Shown here: positions 26,591 to 37,355 of the stretch, in pieces
Numbering within the stretch: the stretch's first letter is position 1
Layout of the letters: every line of letters begins with the position of its first letter
Origin: Actinomyces sp. oral taxon 170 str. F0386
GTDB taxonomy: Bacteria; Actinomycetota; Actinomycetes; Actinomycetales; Actinomycetaceae
Direction: 5' to 3'
DNA length: 64,000 nucleotides
Assembly: GCF_000195595.1 (NCBI RefSeq)
Contig: NZ_GL882544.1
Span: forward strand, 62,001-126,000
Program-made: the position numbers and the translations under genes
Notes under the pieces: generated by a model
The model's input: the letters and a program-made list of their open reading frames with translations, nothing else
The model's database searches: none
What the model was told of the DNA's origin: nothing

Positions 26591-27427
26591 GTGAAGGCAC
26601 TCGTCGTCATCCCGACCTACAACGAGATCGAGTCCCTGCCCACGGCACTGGACCGGGTCCGCGAGCACGCTCCCGAGGCGGACATTCTCGTCGTCGACGA
26701 CGGTTCCCCCGACGGCACCGGTGACTACGCCGACACCCGTGCCGACGGGGACTCCCACATCCACGTCCTGCACCGCTCGGAGAAGAACGGGTTGGGACCG
26801 GCCTACCTCGCCGGATTCTCCTGGGCGCTGGCGGCCGGCTACGAGCTCATCGTTGAGATGGATGCTGACGGCTCCCACCGGGCCGAGGATCTGACCCTGC
26901 TCATCCAGCGCGCCGAGATGGCCGACGAGCCCGATCTCGTCATCGGGTCGCGGTGGGTCTCCGGTGGCGCTACCGAAGGCTGGGACGCCAAGCGGGTGGC
27001 CCTGTCCAAGGCCGGGAATCTCTACATCAACGCCATGCTGGGGCTGCGGGTCAAGGACGCGACCGCGGGCTTCCGGGTCTTCCGAGCCTCCGTCCTGCGC
27101 CGTATGGACCTGGGCGAGGTTGAGGCCCTCGGGTACGGGTTCCAGGTCAATATGACCAAGCTCGTCGACGAGGTCGGGGGCCGCATCGTGGAGATGCCGA
27201 TCACCTTCCTGGAGCGTGAGGCCGGCCAGTCCAAGCTCTCCGGGGGGATCTTCACCGAGGAGCTGTCCCTAGTGACCCGTTGGGGTGTCGCCAAGCGCTC
27301 CGGGCAGTTGCTCGACGCCGCCAAGATCGCCGGAAGCCGGCTACGTGCAGCGCGGGACAAGCGCCGCCGGGCTGCGACGGGGTACCAGCGGCACCCGTCA
27401 GCCTCATCGCGTCAGAAACGTTCCTGA
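26591..27427 (+). CDS. ppm1: Polyprenol monophosphomannose synthase
   Basis: 278 residues, GT2 family, DPM1 type. Seen: VVIPTYNEIESL, DILVVDDGSPDGTGDYA, VEMDADGSHRAED (metal-binding DxD region), VIGSRWVSGGATEGW and DATAGFRVFRASVL. Transfers mannose from GDP-mannose to polyprenol phosphate for cell-envelope glycans and protein mannosylation. No C-terminal membrane domain. GTG 26591 is chosen for the GGAGAGAG upstream; a GTG at 26543 would add 16 residues that lack conservation. Follows lnt by 65 bases. Confidence 0.92.
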   Translation: MKALVVIPTYNEIESLPTALDRVREHAPEADILVVDDGSPDGTGDYADTRADGDSHIHVLHRSEKNGLGPAYLAGFSWALAAGYELIVEMDADGSHRAEDLTLLIQRAEMADEPDLVIGSRWVSGGATEGWDAKRVALSKAGNLYINAMLGLRVKDATAGFRVFRASVLRRMDLGEVEALGYGFQVNMTKLVDEVGGRIVEMPITFLEREAGQSKLSGGIFTEELSLVTRWGVAKRSGQLLDAAKIAGSRLRAARDKRRRAATGYQRHPSASSRQKRS

Positions 27428-27458
27428 CCGACATCATCTGACGTCATCCAAGAAGGAC

Positions 27459-27495
27459 ATCGAAAGGACCACCCGTGAAGGATGGCCCTTTCGAT
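27459..27495. terminator. Hairpin between convergent ppm1 and rbpA
   Basis: ATCGAAAGG-A-CC (27459-27470) pairs with GG-C-CCTTTCGAT (27484-27495): 11 paired bases with one A/C mismatch, 13-base loop. It lies in the 94-base gap between the two convergent genes and could stop transcription both ways. Confidence 0.5.
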
Positions 27496-27521
27496 CTGGT
27501 CCACACAGGTCTTCAGGACTG

Positions 27522-27881
27522 TCAGCCGCTGACCCTCTCGCGGTAGACCTCACCGCTGCGTAGAGCCTCGAGACGCTCGTTGAGAAGAACCTCGAGCTCC
27601 TCGACCTTGCGGCGCTCCAGGAGCATGTCCCAATGGGTACGGGGGGTCTTCCTGGGCTCGTCGGGCTCGGGCTCGTCCTCACCACGCCGTGCTGCGGGCT
27701 GCCCGCATTCAGGGCACTCCCAGGTGGGGGGTACTTCGGCCTCCGTGGACATCGGGATCTTGGTGACGTGCGCCATCGGGCACTCGTAGCTGACGATCAT
27801 CCGCTCAGCGAACTCAACGCCGTCCTCTGACTCCATCGACTTCGCGCCGATGGTCATGCCCCGCAGTGCGCGGTCTGCCAT
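27522..27881 (-). CDS. rbpA: RNA polymerase-binding protein RbpA
   Basis: 119 residues. N-terminal tail MADRALRGMTIGAKSMES, a zinc-binding core (SYECPMAHV and WECPECGQPA) and the C-terminal sigma-interaction domain (RTHWDMLLERRKVEELEVLL). RbpA stabilises the open complex with the main sigma factor and is only found in actinobacteria. ATG 27881 follows GAGGAGG. Its presence matters here because many promoters in this window have only a -10 hexamer. Confidence 0.96.
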   Translation of the reverse strand: MADRALRGMTIGAKSMESEDGVEFAERMIVSYECPMAHVTKIPMSTEAEVPPTWECPECGQPAARRGEDEPEPDEPRKTPRTHWDMLLERRKVEELEVLLNERLEALRSGEVYRERVSG

Positions 27882-28119
27882 GCTTGTGGCCTCCTCGTGG
27901 CTCGTCTCTCTCGGTGTCCCGGCTCTGACAGAACATAAGGGCACCGGTACGTCAACACCGAAGAAGGGCGAATTGTTCCCACCGGCTTCGACGCGATCAG
28001 GACAATGATGATACCGGTTGGCAGCGCACACGACGTCATCAGTCCGAATCGGCTGAAACACCACAGCAAAGACCGCCGGGGGCCGAGGACAACAGCGTGT
28101 ATGTGGCACCGGACCACGG

Positions 28120-28125
28120 CATACT
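28120..28125 (+). promoter_or_regulatory. -10 element, leaderless promoter of pfk
   Basis: CATACT, seven bases (TGGCTCT), ATG at 28133; no ribosome binding site between. Confidence 0.45.
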
Positions 28126-28132
28126 TGGCTCT

Positions 28133-29254
28133 ATGGCTCAGCGCATCGGCATTCTCACGGCGGGCGGCGACGCCCCAGGACTCAACGCGGCGATCCGAGG
28201 CTTTGGAAAGGCGGCGATTCAGCAGCACGGCTGGGAGCTCATCGGCTTTCGAGACGGCATGCGAGGTCTGGCTGAGAACCGCTTCACCGAGCTGGACGCC
28301 GCCGCTCTGTCCGGGATCCTCACCACCGGCGGCACCATGCTGGGAACCAGCCGGGACAAGGTGCATCGCATGATGGTGGACGGCGAGCCCCGCGACATGG
28401 TGCCCACTATCGTGGAGAACTGCGAGAAGGACGGGATTGACGCCCTCGTCTGCCTCGGTGGTGGCGGAACCGCGAAGAACGCCAAGCGCCTCATGGACGC
28501 GGGCCTCAACATCATTCACCTGCCCAAGACCATTGACAACGACATCGTCCACACCGATTCCTCCTTCGGATTCGCCACGGCCCTGGAGATCGCCACGGAG
28601 GCCGTGGACCGGCTGCACTCGACGGCGCACTCCCACCACCGCATCATCCTCACTGAAATCATGGGGCACCGAGCCGGCTGGCTGGCCCTGGGTGCCGGTA
28701 TCGCGGGTGGGGCGGACGTCATTCTGCTGCCCGAGATTCCGTACTCGGTGGACGCGATCGCGGATAAGATCGAGCGACGCCGCTCCCACGGGTCGTCCTT
28801 CTCAGTGGTGGCCGTGGCCGAGGGAGCACTGTCGGTGACGGATCACGCCGAGCTGGAGCACGCCCGCGCCCTGGTCAAGGACGCCTCCAGTCCCGAGCGC
28901 AAGGCGATGGCAAAACGGGGTGTCAAGCGTCTGGAAGCTTCCCACCGCGCCAACACCTTCACTCTGGCCGAGCAGCTGGAGAGCTTGACCGGGCTGGAGG
29001 CGCGTGTCTCCATCCTGGGATACGTCCAGCGCGGTGGTTCACCCTGCGGAGCGGATCGTCTCCTGGGCACGCGTCTGGGCGTGGCCGGTGCCGATGCAAT
29101 CGCCGAGGGCCGTTACGGCGTCATGGTGGCCGACCGCGGTCACGGCACGGAGCTGGTACCGCTCAAGGATGTGGCCGGTCGCACCAAGTTCGTTCCGGCC
29201 GACCACGAGTGGATCCAGGCCGCTCGCGCCGTGGGGACGGCGCTGGGGGACTGA
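28133..29254 (+). CDS. 6-phosphofructokinase, atypical phosphoryl-donor site
   Basis: 373 residues, PfkA family. Seen: [17 protein letters not shown], then GGGGT at residues 109-113 where ATP enzymes have GGDGS or GGEGT, PKTIDND at 131-137, and YVQRGGSP near 290. A Lys in PKTIDND (Gly in E. coli) is shared by pyrophosphate-dependent and actinobacterial enzymes; loss of the acidic residue in GGxGT is unusual. Actinomyces naeslundii is reported to have pyrophosphate-dependent phosphofructokinase activity, so this may be that enzyme. It phosphorylates fructose-6-phosphate in glycolysis; donor uncertain. ATG 28133 matches the conserved N-terminus. Confidence 0.9.
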   Translation: MAQRIGILTAGGDAPGLNAAIRGFGKAAIQQHGWELIGFRDGMRGLAENRFTELDAAALSGILTTGGTMLGTSRDKVHRMMVDGEPRDMVPTIVENCEKDGIDALVCLGGGGTAKNAKRLMDAGLNIIHLPKTIDNDIVHTDSSFGFATALEIATEAVDRLHSTAHSHHRIILTEIMGHRAGWLALGAGIAGGADVILLPEIPYSVDAIADKIERRRSHGSSFSVVAVAEGALSVTDHAELEHARALVKDASSPERKAMAKRGVKRLEASHRANTFTLAEQLESLTGLEARVSILGYVQRGGSPCGADRLLGTRLGVAGADAIAEGRYGVMVADRGHGTELVPLKDVAGRTKFVPADHEWIQAARAVGTALGD

Positions 29255-29287
29255 GAGCACAGCCTGAGCGGCGGGCGGCTGTGCGCC

Positions 29288-30019
29288 TCAGCGGGGGAGG
29301 AGAGGCCCCGGAGTCCAGGCGATCTCTCCCGGCTCCACGCCGGCCGGGGCGTCTCCGGAGACGATGACGTCGGCGCGCTGCCAGGGGCGGTCCTTGGCGA
29401 AGAAGAGGCGCTCGCCGGCCATCCACCAGTGCCAGAAACGCACCGACTCCTCGGCGTCGCCGTTGACGCCCTCCGCGATGTCACGTCTGATGCCTCGGCG
29501 CTCTGCGACGTCGTCGCAGGTCTGAACCCATACGTGCGCGTCAATGAGGTCGCTGACCGCGCGCAGACCGGCCCCGGTTCCCTCGACGACGACCAGGGGA
29601 GAGCCTGCCGGGACGCGGATGGAGCCTTCGCGACCGTGCTCCCGCCACTTGTCCGGTACGAGGTCGAGGCAGCCGGCCTGACGCAACTGGGTCAGGGTGT
29701 CGACGTACAGCTGGTCCCAGTCGTAGAGCGGCTCGTTCCAGATGAGGTCGTCAAGGTGGAAGGCTTGCGCGCCGGGGACGGCCGTGGCCAGTGCCGTGGT
29801 GAGCGTGGTCTTGCCGGATCCGCCTCGCCCGTCGACCGCGATGATCGCAGGCCTTCCCTTCGGTATACCGACAAGGTGCATCAGGTGCGTGACGAGGTCG
29901 GCGATTGCGCTGACCTGCCACTGAGTGACCGCAGGCTCCTCCGGCTGAAGCTGGATGGGCTCGGTAGCGCCCACCCGCCGGAAGTGATGATCGTCGGAAA
30001 AACTCTGGTAGTTATTCAT
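29288..30019 (-). CDS. P-loop NTPase, uridine kinase-like
   Basis: 243 residues. Walker A AVDGRGGSGKTTL near residue 60, then AFHLDDLIWNEPLYDWDQLY (the HxDDF-type substrate segment of uridine kinase-like proteins), a Walker-B-like PLVVVEGTGAG, and WVQTCDDVAERRGIRRD (lid Arg residues). This is the uridine kinase-like P-loop fold, but nucleoside specificity cannot be read from sequence. ATG 30019 has AGGGAGA upstream; an ATG-like start seven codons earlier is less likely. Divergent from the YciI gene, sharing a 43-base AT-rich spacer. Confidence 0.7.
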   Translation of the reverse strand: MNNYQSFSDDHHFRRVGATEPIQLQPEEPAVTQWQVSAIADLVTHLMHLVGIPKGRPAIIAVDGRGGSGKTTLTTALATAVPGAQAFHLDDLIWNEPLYDWDQLYVDTLTQLRQAGCLDLVPDKWREHGREGSIRVPAGSPLVVVEGTGAGLRAVSDLIDAHVWVQTCDDVAERRGIRRDIAEGVNGDAEESVRFWHWWMAGERLFFAKDRPWQRADVIVSGDAPAGVEPGEIAWTPGPLLPR

Positions 30020-30047
30020 ACAATATCTCTCCCTGAACATCAGTCAG

Positions 30048-30056
30048 TGCTATTAT
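30048..30056 (+). promoter_or_regulatory. Extended -10, leaderless promoter of the YciI gene
   Basis: TGC-TATTAT is an extended -10 (TGn plus hexamer). Six bases (GTCATC) separate it from the ATG at 30063, and there is no ribosome binding site. Confidence 0.6.
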
Positions 30057-30062
30057 GTCATC

Positions 30063-30362
30063 ATGACACATCTTCTTATTCTTGATATTACATACACGCA
30101 GGGTGCCGAAGCGGTCGACCCTTACCTGGAGGCTCACCGTCAGTACCTAATTCGCCACTACGAAGATGGTAAGTTCCTCGCTAGTGGTCGCAAGAACCCC
30201 AGAACAGGCGGTATCATTATTGCCGTCGGTAAGCGCGACGAAATTTCAGAAGTCGTGACTGAAGATCCTTTCGTAGTGAACGGTGTCGCAGAGTACGTCA
30301 TTACCGAATTTCTTCCAACAATGACGTCGCCTCACCTCGAGAATTATCGCGAAAATCTGTAA
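30063..30362 (+). CDS. YciI-family protein
   Basis: 99 residues, the size of a single YciI (ferredoxin-like, dimeric alpha/beta barrel) domain. Seen: LLILDITYTQ, then a conserved HRQYLIRHYEDGKFLASGRK with the His and the SGRK turn, and EDPFVVNGVAEYVITEF. Family members include dehydrochlorinase-like enzymes and proteins of unknown role; function here is unknown. GC is about 49 % over the gene (146 of 300 bases), far below its neighbours, so recent transfer is likely. Confidence 0.85.
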   Translation: MTHLLILDITYTQGAEAVDPYLEAHRQYLIRHYEDGKFLASGRKNPRTGGIIIAVGKRDEISEVVTEDPFVVNGVAEYVITEFLPTMTSPHLENYRENL

Positions 30363-30383
30363 ATGGCGAACTTAAGCCTCCAA

Positions 30384-30918
30384 TCAATGTAAGGAACGAC
30401 TCATGATGGTCAGGTCGAGGAGCTGTCCGAGCTTCTCGCCGGCCTGCGGGATGGTGCCGACAGTGCTGAAACCATAGCGCTCATGCAGGTGAATCGAGGC
30501 CGTGTTGCCCGCCTCGATGAGAGCGATCATGGTGCGGTCCCCGGCCTCCCACGAGGCCTCGATCAGTGCGGCCAGAAGCCTGGAACCGAGGCCGTGCCCC
30601 TGAGCAGCTGGGTTCAGGTAGATCGAGTTCTCGACCGTGCGGGCGTAGCCCTCATAGGAGTGCCAGGGGCCAGCGACCGCGAAGCCGACGACGCCCTGCG
30701 GCTTGCCACTGACATGGGCAACGAGAGCCGTTCCGCGCTGGACCATGGGGGCAAGCCATGCCTCGGCCCCAGCAGAGTCCTGCTCGATGTTGGTCCAGAT
30801 GGCCAGGGACTCCCGCACGGCGGCATTGCGGATCTTGCGGATGGCCGAGGAGTCCGCCATGGTCGCCGGGCGGATCCGGTAGGTCTGTACCGCTTCGGCG
30901 TGTCCATAGCCCTTTGTC

Positions 30919-30932
<14 letters not shown>
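30384..30932 (-). CDS. GNAT acetyltransferase, phosphinothricin-acetyltransferase-like
   Basis: 182 residues from ATG 30932 (ATG 30938 is also possible; AGGGGA is better spaced for the former). Seen: YRIRPATMADSSAIRKIRN, the acetyl-CoA loop NPAAQGHGLGSRLL (QxxGxG) and IHLHERYGFSTVGTIPQAG. This resembles the Pat/Bar/YncA branch, which acetylates amino groups of small molecules such as L-methionine derivatives or phosphinothricin. The start overlaps the end of the UvrA-like gene by 14-20 bases, so they are translationally coupled; a linked role in drug tolerance is possible. Confidence 0.82.
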
Positions 30933-33342
<2,410 letters not shown>

Positions 33343-33403
33343 AGGAGTGATTGTGCCGGAATCGCCGCATCATGGCGATGCCGCTCATCCTGATCTATCG
33401 CCG

Positions 33404-33422
33404 ATAATATACATTATGTCAT
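33404..33422. promoter_or_regulatory. AT-rich palindrome between divergent UvrA-like and ABC genes
   Basis: ATAAT-ATAC-ATTAT (33404-33417) is a 5-bp-arm palindrome in an AT-rich patch of the 225-base spacer 33343-33567. Bases 33413-33422 (ATTATGTCAT) are identical to 30052-30061 at the YciI promoter. Could be promoter or operator for one or both sides. Confidence 0.35.
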
Positions 33423-33567
33423 TCTACTTGAATGGGGGTCCCCTGATGTCCCTCACCTGCCAGCAACCACCCCGCGCGCACGTGTGTCGCGTGAGATACA
33501 GGCTCCGTGTAGCCTTCGCGGAGCGCGCCAGCAGGCTCGCCCGCCGACTCTTTCATCAGGGAGCCTC

Positions 33568-34680
33568 ATGTTCCTCGCCTTGCGCGAGATCCGCCACGAA
33601 CCCGTTCGTTTCGGGCTCATCATCTCCGTTATCGTACTGGTGGCCTACCTCACTTTCTTCCTGGCCTCGTTGGCAGTTGGGCTGGCCCATCTCTACCGCG
33701 CCGGTATCGATGGGTGGGGCTCAGGAAGCGTTGCCATCACCGACGCCTCCAACGAGAACCTCTCCGCCTCAAGACTGAGTGACGAACAGCTGAGCACCGC
33801 CAAGAACCTGGCACATGAGCACAGCACCACAGCGTCGACCCTCATGAGCACTGCTGCCGTCGCCCAGGCCCCAGACGTGAAGGATGAGGACGGCGAGGCG
33901 CTGCGTGACGATGTCTTCGCCTTCGGCGTCGACCTGGACGGCGCTCTCGGCCCGACCGTGGCCAGCGGTCGAGCGATCTCCAACCCCGAGACGGAGATCC
34001 TCGTGGATGACTCTCTCGAGGCCAAGGGGCTCGAGCTCGGCGACACGATCCAGCTTCTGGGGTCCGATCACAGCTGGACCATCGTTGGCTTCACCCACGA
34101 CACGACCTTCCAGTCAGCTCCCGTCGTCACGCTGGATGACCAGGCCCTGAGCCGGTACGGCCCCACCAGCCTGTCCCCCGCGGTCTCCGCCGTCGTGTTC
34201 AAGGCCGACCTGGCCGGTGACAGCAAGGCCATGAAGTCCGCCCAGGACGCGGGTCTGACGATCCTGACCAGTGAGGAGCTCATCCAGACGCTTCCCGGCT
34301 ACTCGGCACAGGTCCTCACCTTCAGTCTCATGATCGGCTCGCTGGTCATCATCGCCTCCACAGTGCTGGGCATCTTCATCTACGTGCTGACACTGCAGAA
34401 GAGGCCAGTTCTGGGAATCCTCAAGGCACGTGGTGTGCCAACCGGCTATCTCATCCGGTCCGGCTGCGCACAGACCCTCGTACTGTCGGTTGCCGGCATC
34501 AGCATCGGGCTGCTTCTGACGGTGACGACCTCCCTGGTCCTGCCCAGCGCCGTCCCCTTCCGACTCTCCGGACTCCTCGACTTGCTCATCGCCGCCGCCT
34601 TCGTGCTCGTCTCGGTCATCGGCGGACTCATCTCCGTGCGGGTCATCTCCCGTATCGACCCCGTGGAGGCCATCTCATGA
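33568..34680 (+). CDS. FtsX/DevC-like ABC exporter permease
   Basis: 370 residues with one N-terminal span (FGLIISVIVLVAYLTFFLAS), a large extracytoplasmic domain of about 200 residues, then three C-terminal spans (LMIGSLVIIASTVLGIFIYV, LVLSVAGISIGLLLTV, LLDLLIAAAFVLVSVIGGL): the four-span MacB/DevC layout. The FALREIRHEP-type start and RPVLGILKARGVPTGYL coupling motif fit. ATG 33568 has CAGGGAG before it. It forms an exporter with the ATPase overlapping by four bases. Confidence 0.87.
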   Translation: MFLALREIRHEPVRFGLIISVIVLVAYLTFFLASLAVGLAHLYRAGIDGWGSGSVAITDASNENLSASRLSDEQLSTAKNLAHEHSTTASTLMSTAAVAQAPDVKDEDGEALRDDVFAFGVDLDGALGPTVASGRAISNPETEILVDDSLEAKGLELGDTIQLLGSDHSWTIVGFTHDTTFQSAPVVTLDDQALSRYGPTSLSPAVSAVVFKADLAGDSKAMKSAQDAGLTILTSEELIQTLPGYSAQVLTFSLMIGSLVIIASTVLGIFIYVLTLQKRPVLGILKARGVPTGYLIRSGCAQTLVLSVAGISIGLLLTVTTSLVLPSAVPFRLSGLLDLLIAAAFVLVSVIGGLISVRVISRIDPVEAIS

Positions 34681-35456
34681 CGACACCGACAGCGGCTAGC
34701 CAGGCGGCAGGCCAAGGAGTAGGCGCAGTCATGTCCCTGGAGTCGGTGACCCGGGACTACCGTCAGGGCGATGAGACCGTTCATGCACTGCGCAGCACCG
34801 ACCTTCAGCTGCGCGCCGGCGAGCTGGTCGGGATCCTGGGCCCCTCCGGCTCGGGCAAGTCAACGCTCCTGACCATCATGGGTGGCCTACGCACCCCCTC
34901 CAGCGGCACCGTCACCATCTCGGGTGAGCCGTTCTCCTCCCTACCGGAGAAGCGCAGGGCCAGGCTCAGGCTTCGACGCATCGGTTTCGTTCTCCAGGCC
35001 TCCGGCCTGGTCCCCTTCCTGAGGATCAACGACCAGTTCGGCCTGTATGACCGGGTGACGCATTCAAAGGGCGATACCGACAGGCGGGATCATCTCCTGA
35101 ACTCGCTCGGCATCTCGAAGCGAGCACACGCCTACCCCTCCGAGCTCTCTGGGGGTGAGCGCCAGCGCGCAGCCATCGCCGTGGCGCTCTACCATGACCC
35201 AGACATTATTCTGGCCGATGAGCCGACCGCGGCCCTGGATACCCGACGAGCCCAGGGCGTCGCCCACCTCCTCGCCGATCAGACCCACGAGCTGGGCAAG
35301 GCTACCGTCATGGTCACTCACGACGAGCGGCTCCTACCCATGTGCGACCGGGTCCTGGTCATGCACGACGGCGTTCTGACCGAAAGGACGGGGCCAGCGC
35401 GTGAGGCGGATGAGAACAAACCGGTTCAGGTGACCGAACAGGATGAGTCGGCCTGA
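34677..35456 (+). CDS. ABC exporter ATPase, MacB/DevA-like
   Basis: 259 residues. Walker A LGPSGSGKSTLLT, Q-loop FVLQASGLVPFL, signature LSGGERQRAAIAVAL, Walker B IILADEPTAALDT and VMVTHDERLL. ATG at 34677 overlaps the permease stop (ATGA); an inner ATG (MSLESVTRDYR) matches the family start better, so the first 18 residues may be dispensable. Together these two genes make a complete tripartite-like exporter without an adaptor protein. Confidence 0.92.
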   Translation: MTTPTAASQAAGQGVGAVMSLESVTRDYRQGDETVHALRSTDLQLRAGELVGILGPSGSGKSTLLTIMGGLRTPSSGTVTISGEPFSSLPEKRRARLRLRRIGFVLQASGLVPFLRINDQFGLYDRVTHSKGDTDRRDHLLNSLGISKRAHAYPSELSGGERQRAAIAVALYHDPDIILADEPTAALDTRRAQGVAHLLADQTHELGKATVMVTHDERLLPMCDRVLVMHDGVLTERTGPAREADENKPVQVTEQDESA

Positions 35457-35501
35457 GACTGCGCTGGCCCCTTGTGTTCCGGAGAACTACAGTCGGGAGT
35501 C

Positions 35502-36125
35502 GTGTCCACGATCCCGAACTCCGACCACTTCCCCACCGCTGTCTTCCTCGGTGACTCCGTCACCACCGGCTGGCGGGCGCTGAGCCACCCGCGCAACCGC
35601 TGGACCTCACTGGTGTGTGAGCATCAACGGTGGCGGGAGGTGAACCTGGCGGCTGACGGCCTCGGGTTCTTCGCGCGACGCGGAGGCCACCTGCCCGGCG
35701 GCCAGCGCTCGCCGTCGTGCCGGGACAGTACCTGGCTGGAGGCGGTCCTACGCTGCGAGCCAGACGTCGTCACGGTCAGCCTGGGCCTCAACGACGCCGC
35801 CTTCCTCCCATCCCAGCGAGAGCTGGTCGAGCAGGCGATCGACCACGATCTCACCTTCATTTCCACCCGGTTGCGAGGCGCCTCGGTCATCATCGCCCCG
35901 TACTTCCCCTCCCTGGAGACCGGCCCACGGTTCCAGGCCATACACCGACTCGTTCACGAAAGAGCCACGTCACTGGGCCTGACCTCGACCGACGCTCTGA
36001 CCACCGCAATCAGCGGTGACGAGGACCGTTTGGCCATCGACGGGATCCACCCCGATGACGCCGGCCATGCCCAGATGGCCAGCGCCATGATCGCCTTCTA
36101 CGCCGGGCTCCTACCGGGCGCATAA
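35502..36125 (+). CDS. SGNH/GDSL-family hydrolase
   Basis: 207 residues from GTG 35502 (GGGAG upstream; a TTG at 35472 would add ten). Block I AVFLGDSVTTGWR with the nucleophile Ser, block III SLGLNDAAF with the oxyanion Asn, and the Asp/His pair in IDGIHPDDAGH. No signal peptide, so cytoplasmic. Likely an esterase or acetyl-hydrolase on small or sugar substrates. No functional link to its neighbours is obvious. Confidence 0.87.
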   Translation: MSTIPNSDHFPTAVFLGDSVTTGWRALSHPRNRWTSLVCEHQRWREVNLAADGLGFFARRGGHLPGGQRSPSCRDSTWLEAVLRCEPDVVTVSLGLNDAAFLPSQRELVEQAIDHDLTFISTRLRGASVIIAPYFPSLETGPRFQAIHRLVHERATSLGLTSTDALTTAISGDEDRLAIDGIHPDDAGHAQMASAMIAFYAGLLPGA

Positions 36126-36235
36126 CGCTCCTGTCCACGTTTACGCAGGTCAGTTGGGTAATGATCCCCTCGAGGCATATGCTTGAGAGCAGATCGCGCC
36201 AACCGTGAACGACCAAGGAGCTCGAGGACCCACTA

Positions 36236-37264
36236 GTGGAGTCATATCGCGAACCCACACTGGCAGATGTTGCCCAGGCTGCAGGCGTCTCGCTGACGAC
36301 AGTCTCCCGCGTACTGAACAACCGCGGTTACCTCTCCCAGGAGACACGGGAGCGGGTAGCCGAGGCGATCGCACAGCTCAACTACCGCCCCAATCAGATC
36401 GCCCGAGCCCTGCACGGCAAGTCCACACAGTCAATCGGGCTGATCGTCCCGACCGTCGCCCTGCCCTTCTTCGGTGAGCTCACCGAGCATGTCGAGGACT
36501 TCCTGGCCGACCACGGCTACAGGACACTTGTCTGCAACTCCATGGGAAAGGCAGATCGAGAACGTGAGTACCTCGACCTGCTGGTGTCGCACCGGGTTGA
36601 CGGCATCATCTCCAGCGCCCACAACGACGGCCTGGCCGACTACAGCTCGATTCATCTGCCCGTGGTCAGTGTGGACCGGGACCTCTCCCCCACTGTCCCC
36701 AACGTCCGCTGCGACAACGAGGCCGGTGGTCGTCTCGCAGCCGAGCACCTGCTCAAGAGAGGAGCACGCCGTCCGGCGCTGCTGACCTCTCGCACCGGAA
36801 TCCATAACCTGAGGGAGAAGGGGTACCGCCAGGTGCTCCAACAGGCCGGTATCGAGCCGGTGGTCCTCACCGTCGACTTCAACACTCCCAACGCCGAGCG
36901 CCCGGACCTCATCCGCGAGCGGCTCGATCTCGTTGCCGACGACATTGATGCAGTCTTCGCCACCGATGATCTCGCTGCCGCGCAGGTAGTGGAGTGGGCC
37001 GCCGAGCGCGACCTGAGGATTCCTGATGACTTCAAGGTCGTCGGGTTCGACGGCACGATCGCCATGCAGCATGCCCTGCCATCGTTGACCACGATCCAGC
37101 AACCCATTGCCAAGCTGGCCCGAGCCGCAGCCGACCTGCTCCTGAATCGGATCGAGTCCATGGCCTCAGTGGCTTCGAGCGAGGACCACTCCGGCCAGCC
37201 CCGGACGAAGCTACGAGTCCCCTCCCCGATGGAAGTCAGACTGTTGTCCGGACGTACCTCTTAG
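36236..37264 (+). CDS. LacI-family repressor, ScrR-like
   Basis: 342 residues. HTH and hinge: PTLADVAQAAGVSLTTVSRV, then YRPNQIARALHGKST. The periplasmic-binding-protein-like domain shows GLIVPTVALPFFGELTEHVE, DGIISSAHN, VVSVDRDLSP and VVGFDGTIAMQHALPSLTTI. GTG 36236 follows a GAGGA. It faces the sucrose PTS gene across a terminator, and a LacI-type operator lies in the PTS promoter, so it is probably the sucrose repressor. The effector (fructose or a phosphosugar) is unproven. Confidence 0.88.
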   Translation: MESYREPTLADVAQAAGVSLTTVSRVLNNRGYLSQETRERVAEAIAQLNYRPNQIARALHGKSTQSIGLIVPTVALPFFGELTEHVEDFLADHGYRTLVCNSMGKADREREYLDLLVSHRVDGIISSAHNDGLADYSSIHLPVVSVDRDLSPTVPNVRCDNEAGGRLAAEHLLKRGARRPALLTSRTGIHNLREKGYRQVLQQAGIEPVVLTVDFNTPNAERPDLIRERLDLVADDIDAVFATDDLAAAQVVEWAAERDLRIPDDFKVVGFDGTIAMQHALPSLTTIQQPIAKLARAAADLLLNRIESMASVASSEDHSGQPRTKLRVPSPMEVRLLSGRTS

Positions 37265-37277
37265 CGAATCAGCGGAG

Positions 37278-37321
37278 GTGCCTTGAGGTCCCGACGTTGA
37301 GACGTCGGGACCTCAAGGCAC
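37278..37321. terminator. Perfect 20-bp hairpin between convergent regulator and PTS gene
   Basis: Arms 37278-37297 and 37302-37321 are fully complementary over 20 bases with a 4-base loop (TGAG), followed by TTTGTC on the plus strand. Placed between the stops of the LacI-family gene and the PTS gene, it can stop transcription from both sides. Confidence 0.85.
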
Positions 37322-37355
37322 TTTGTCACAGAGGAGAAGGTCGCTCTCAGCGGCT

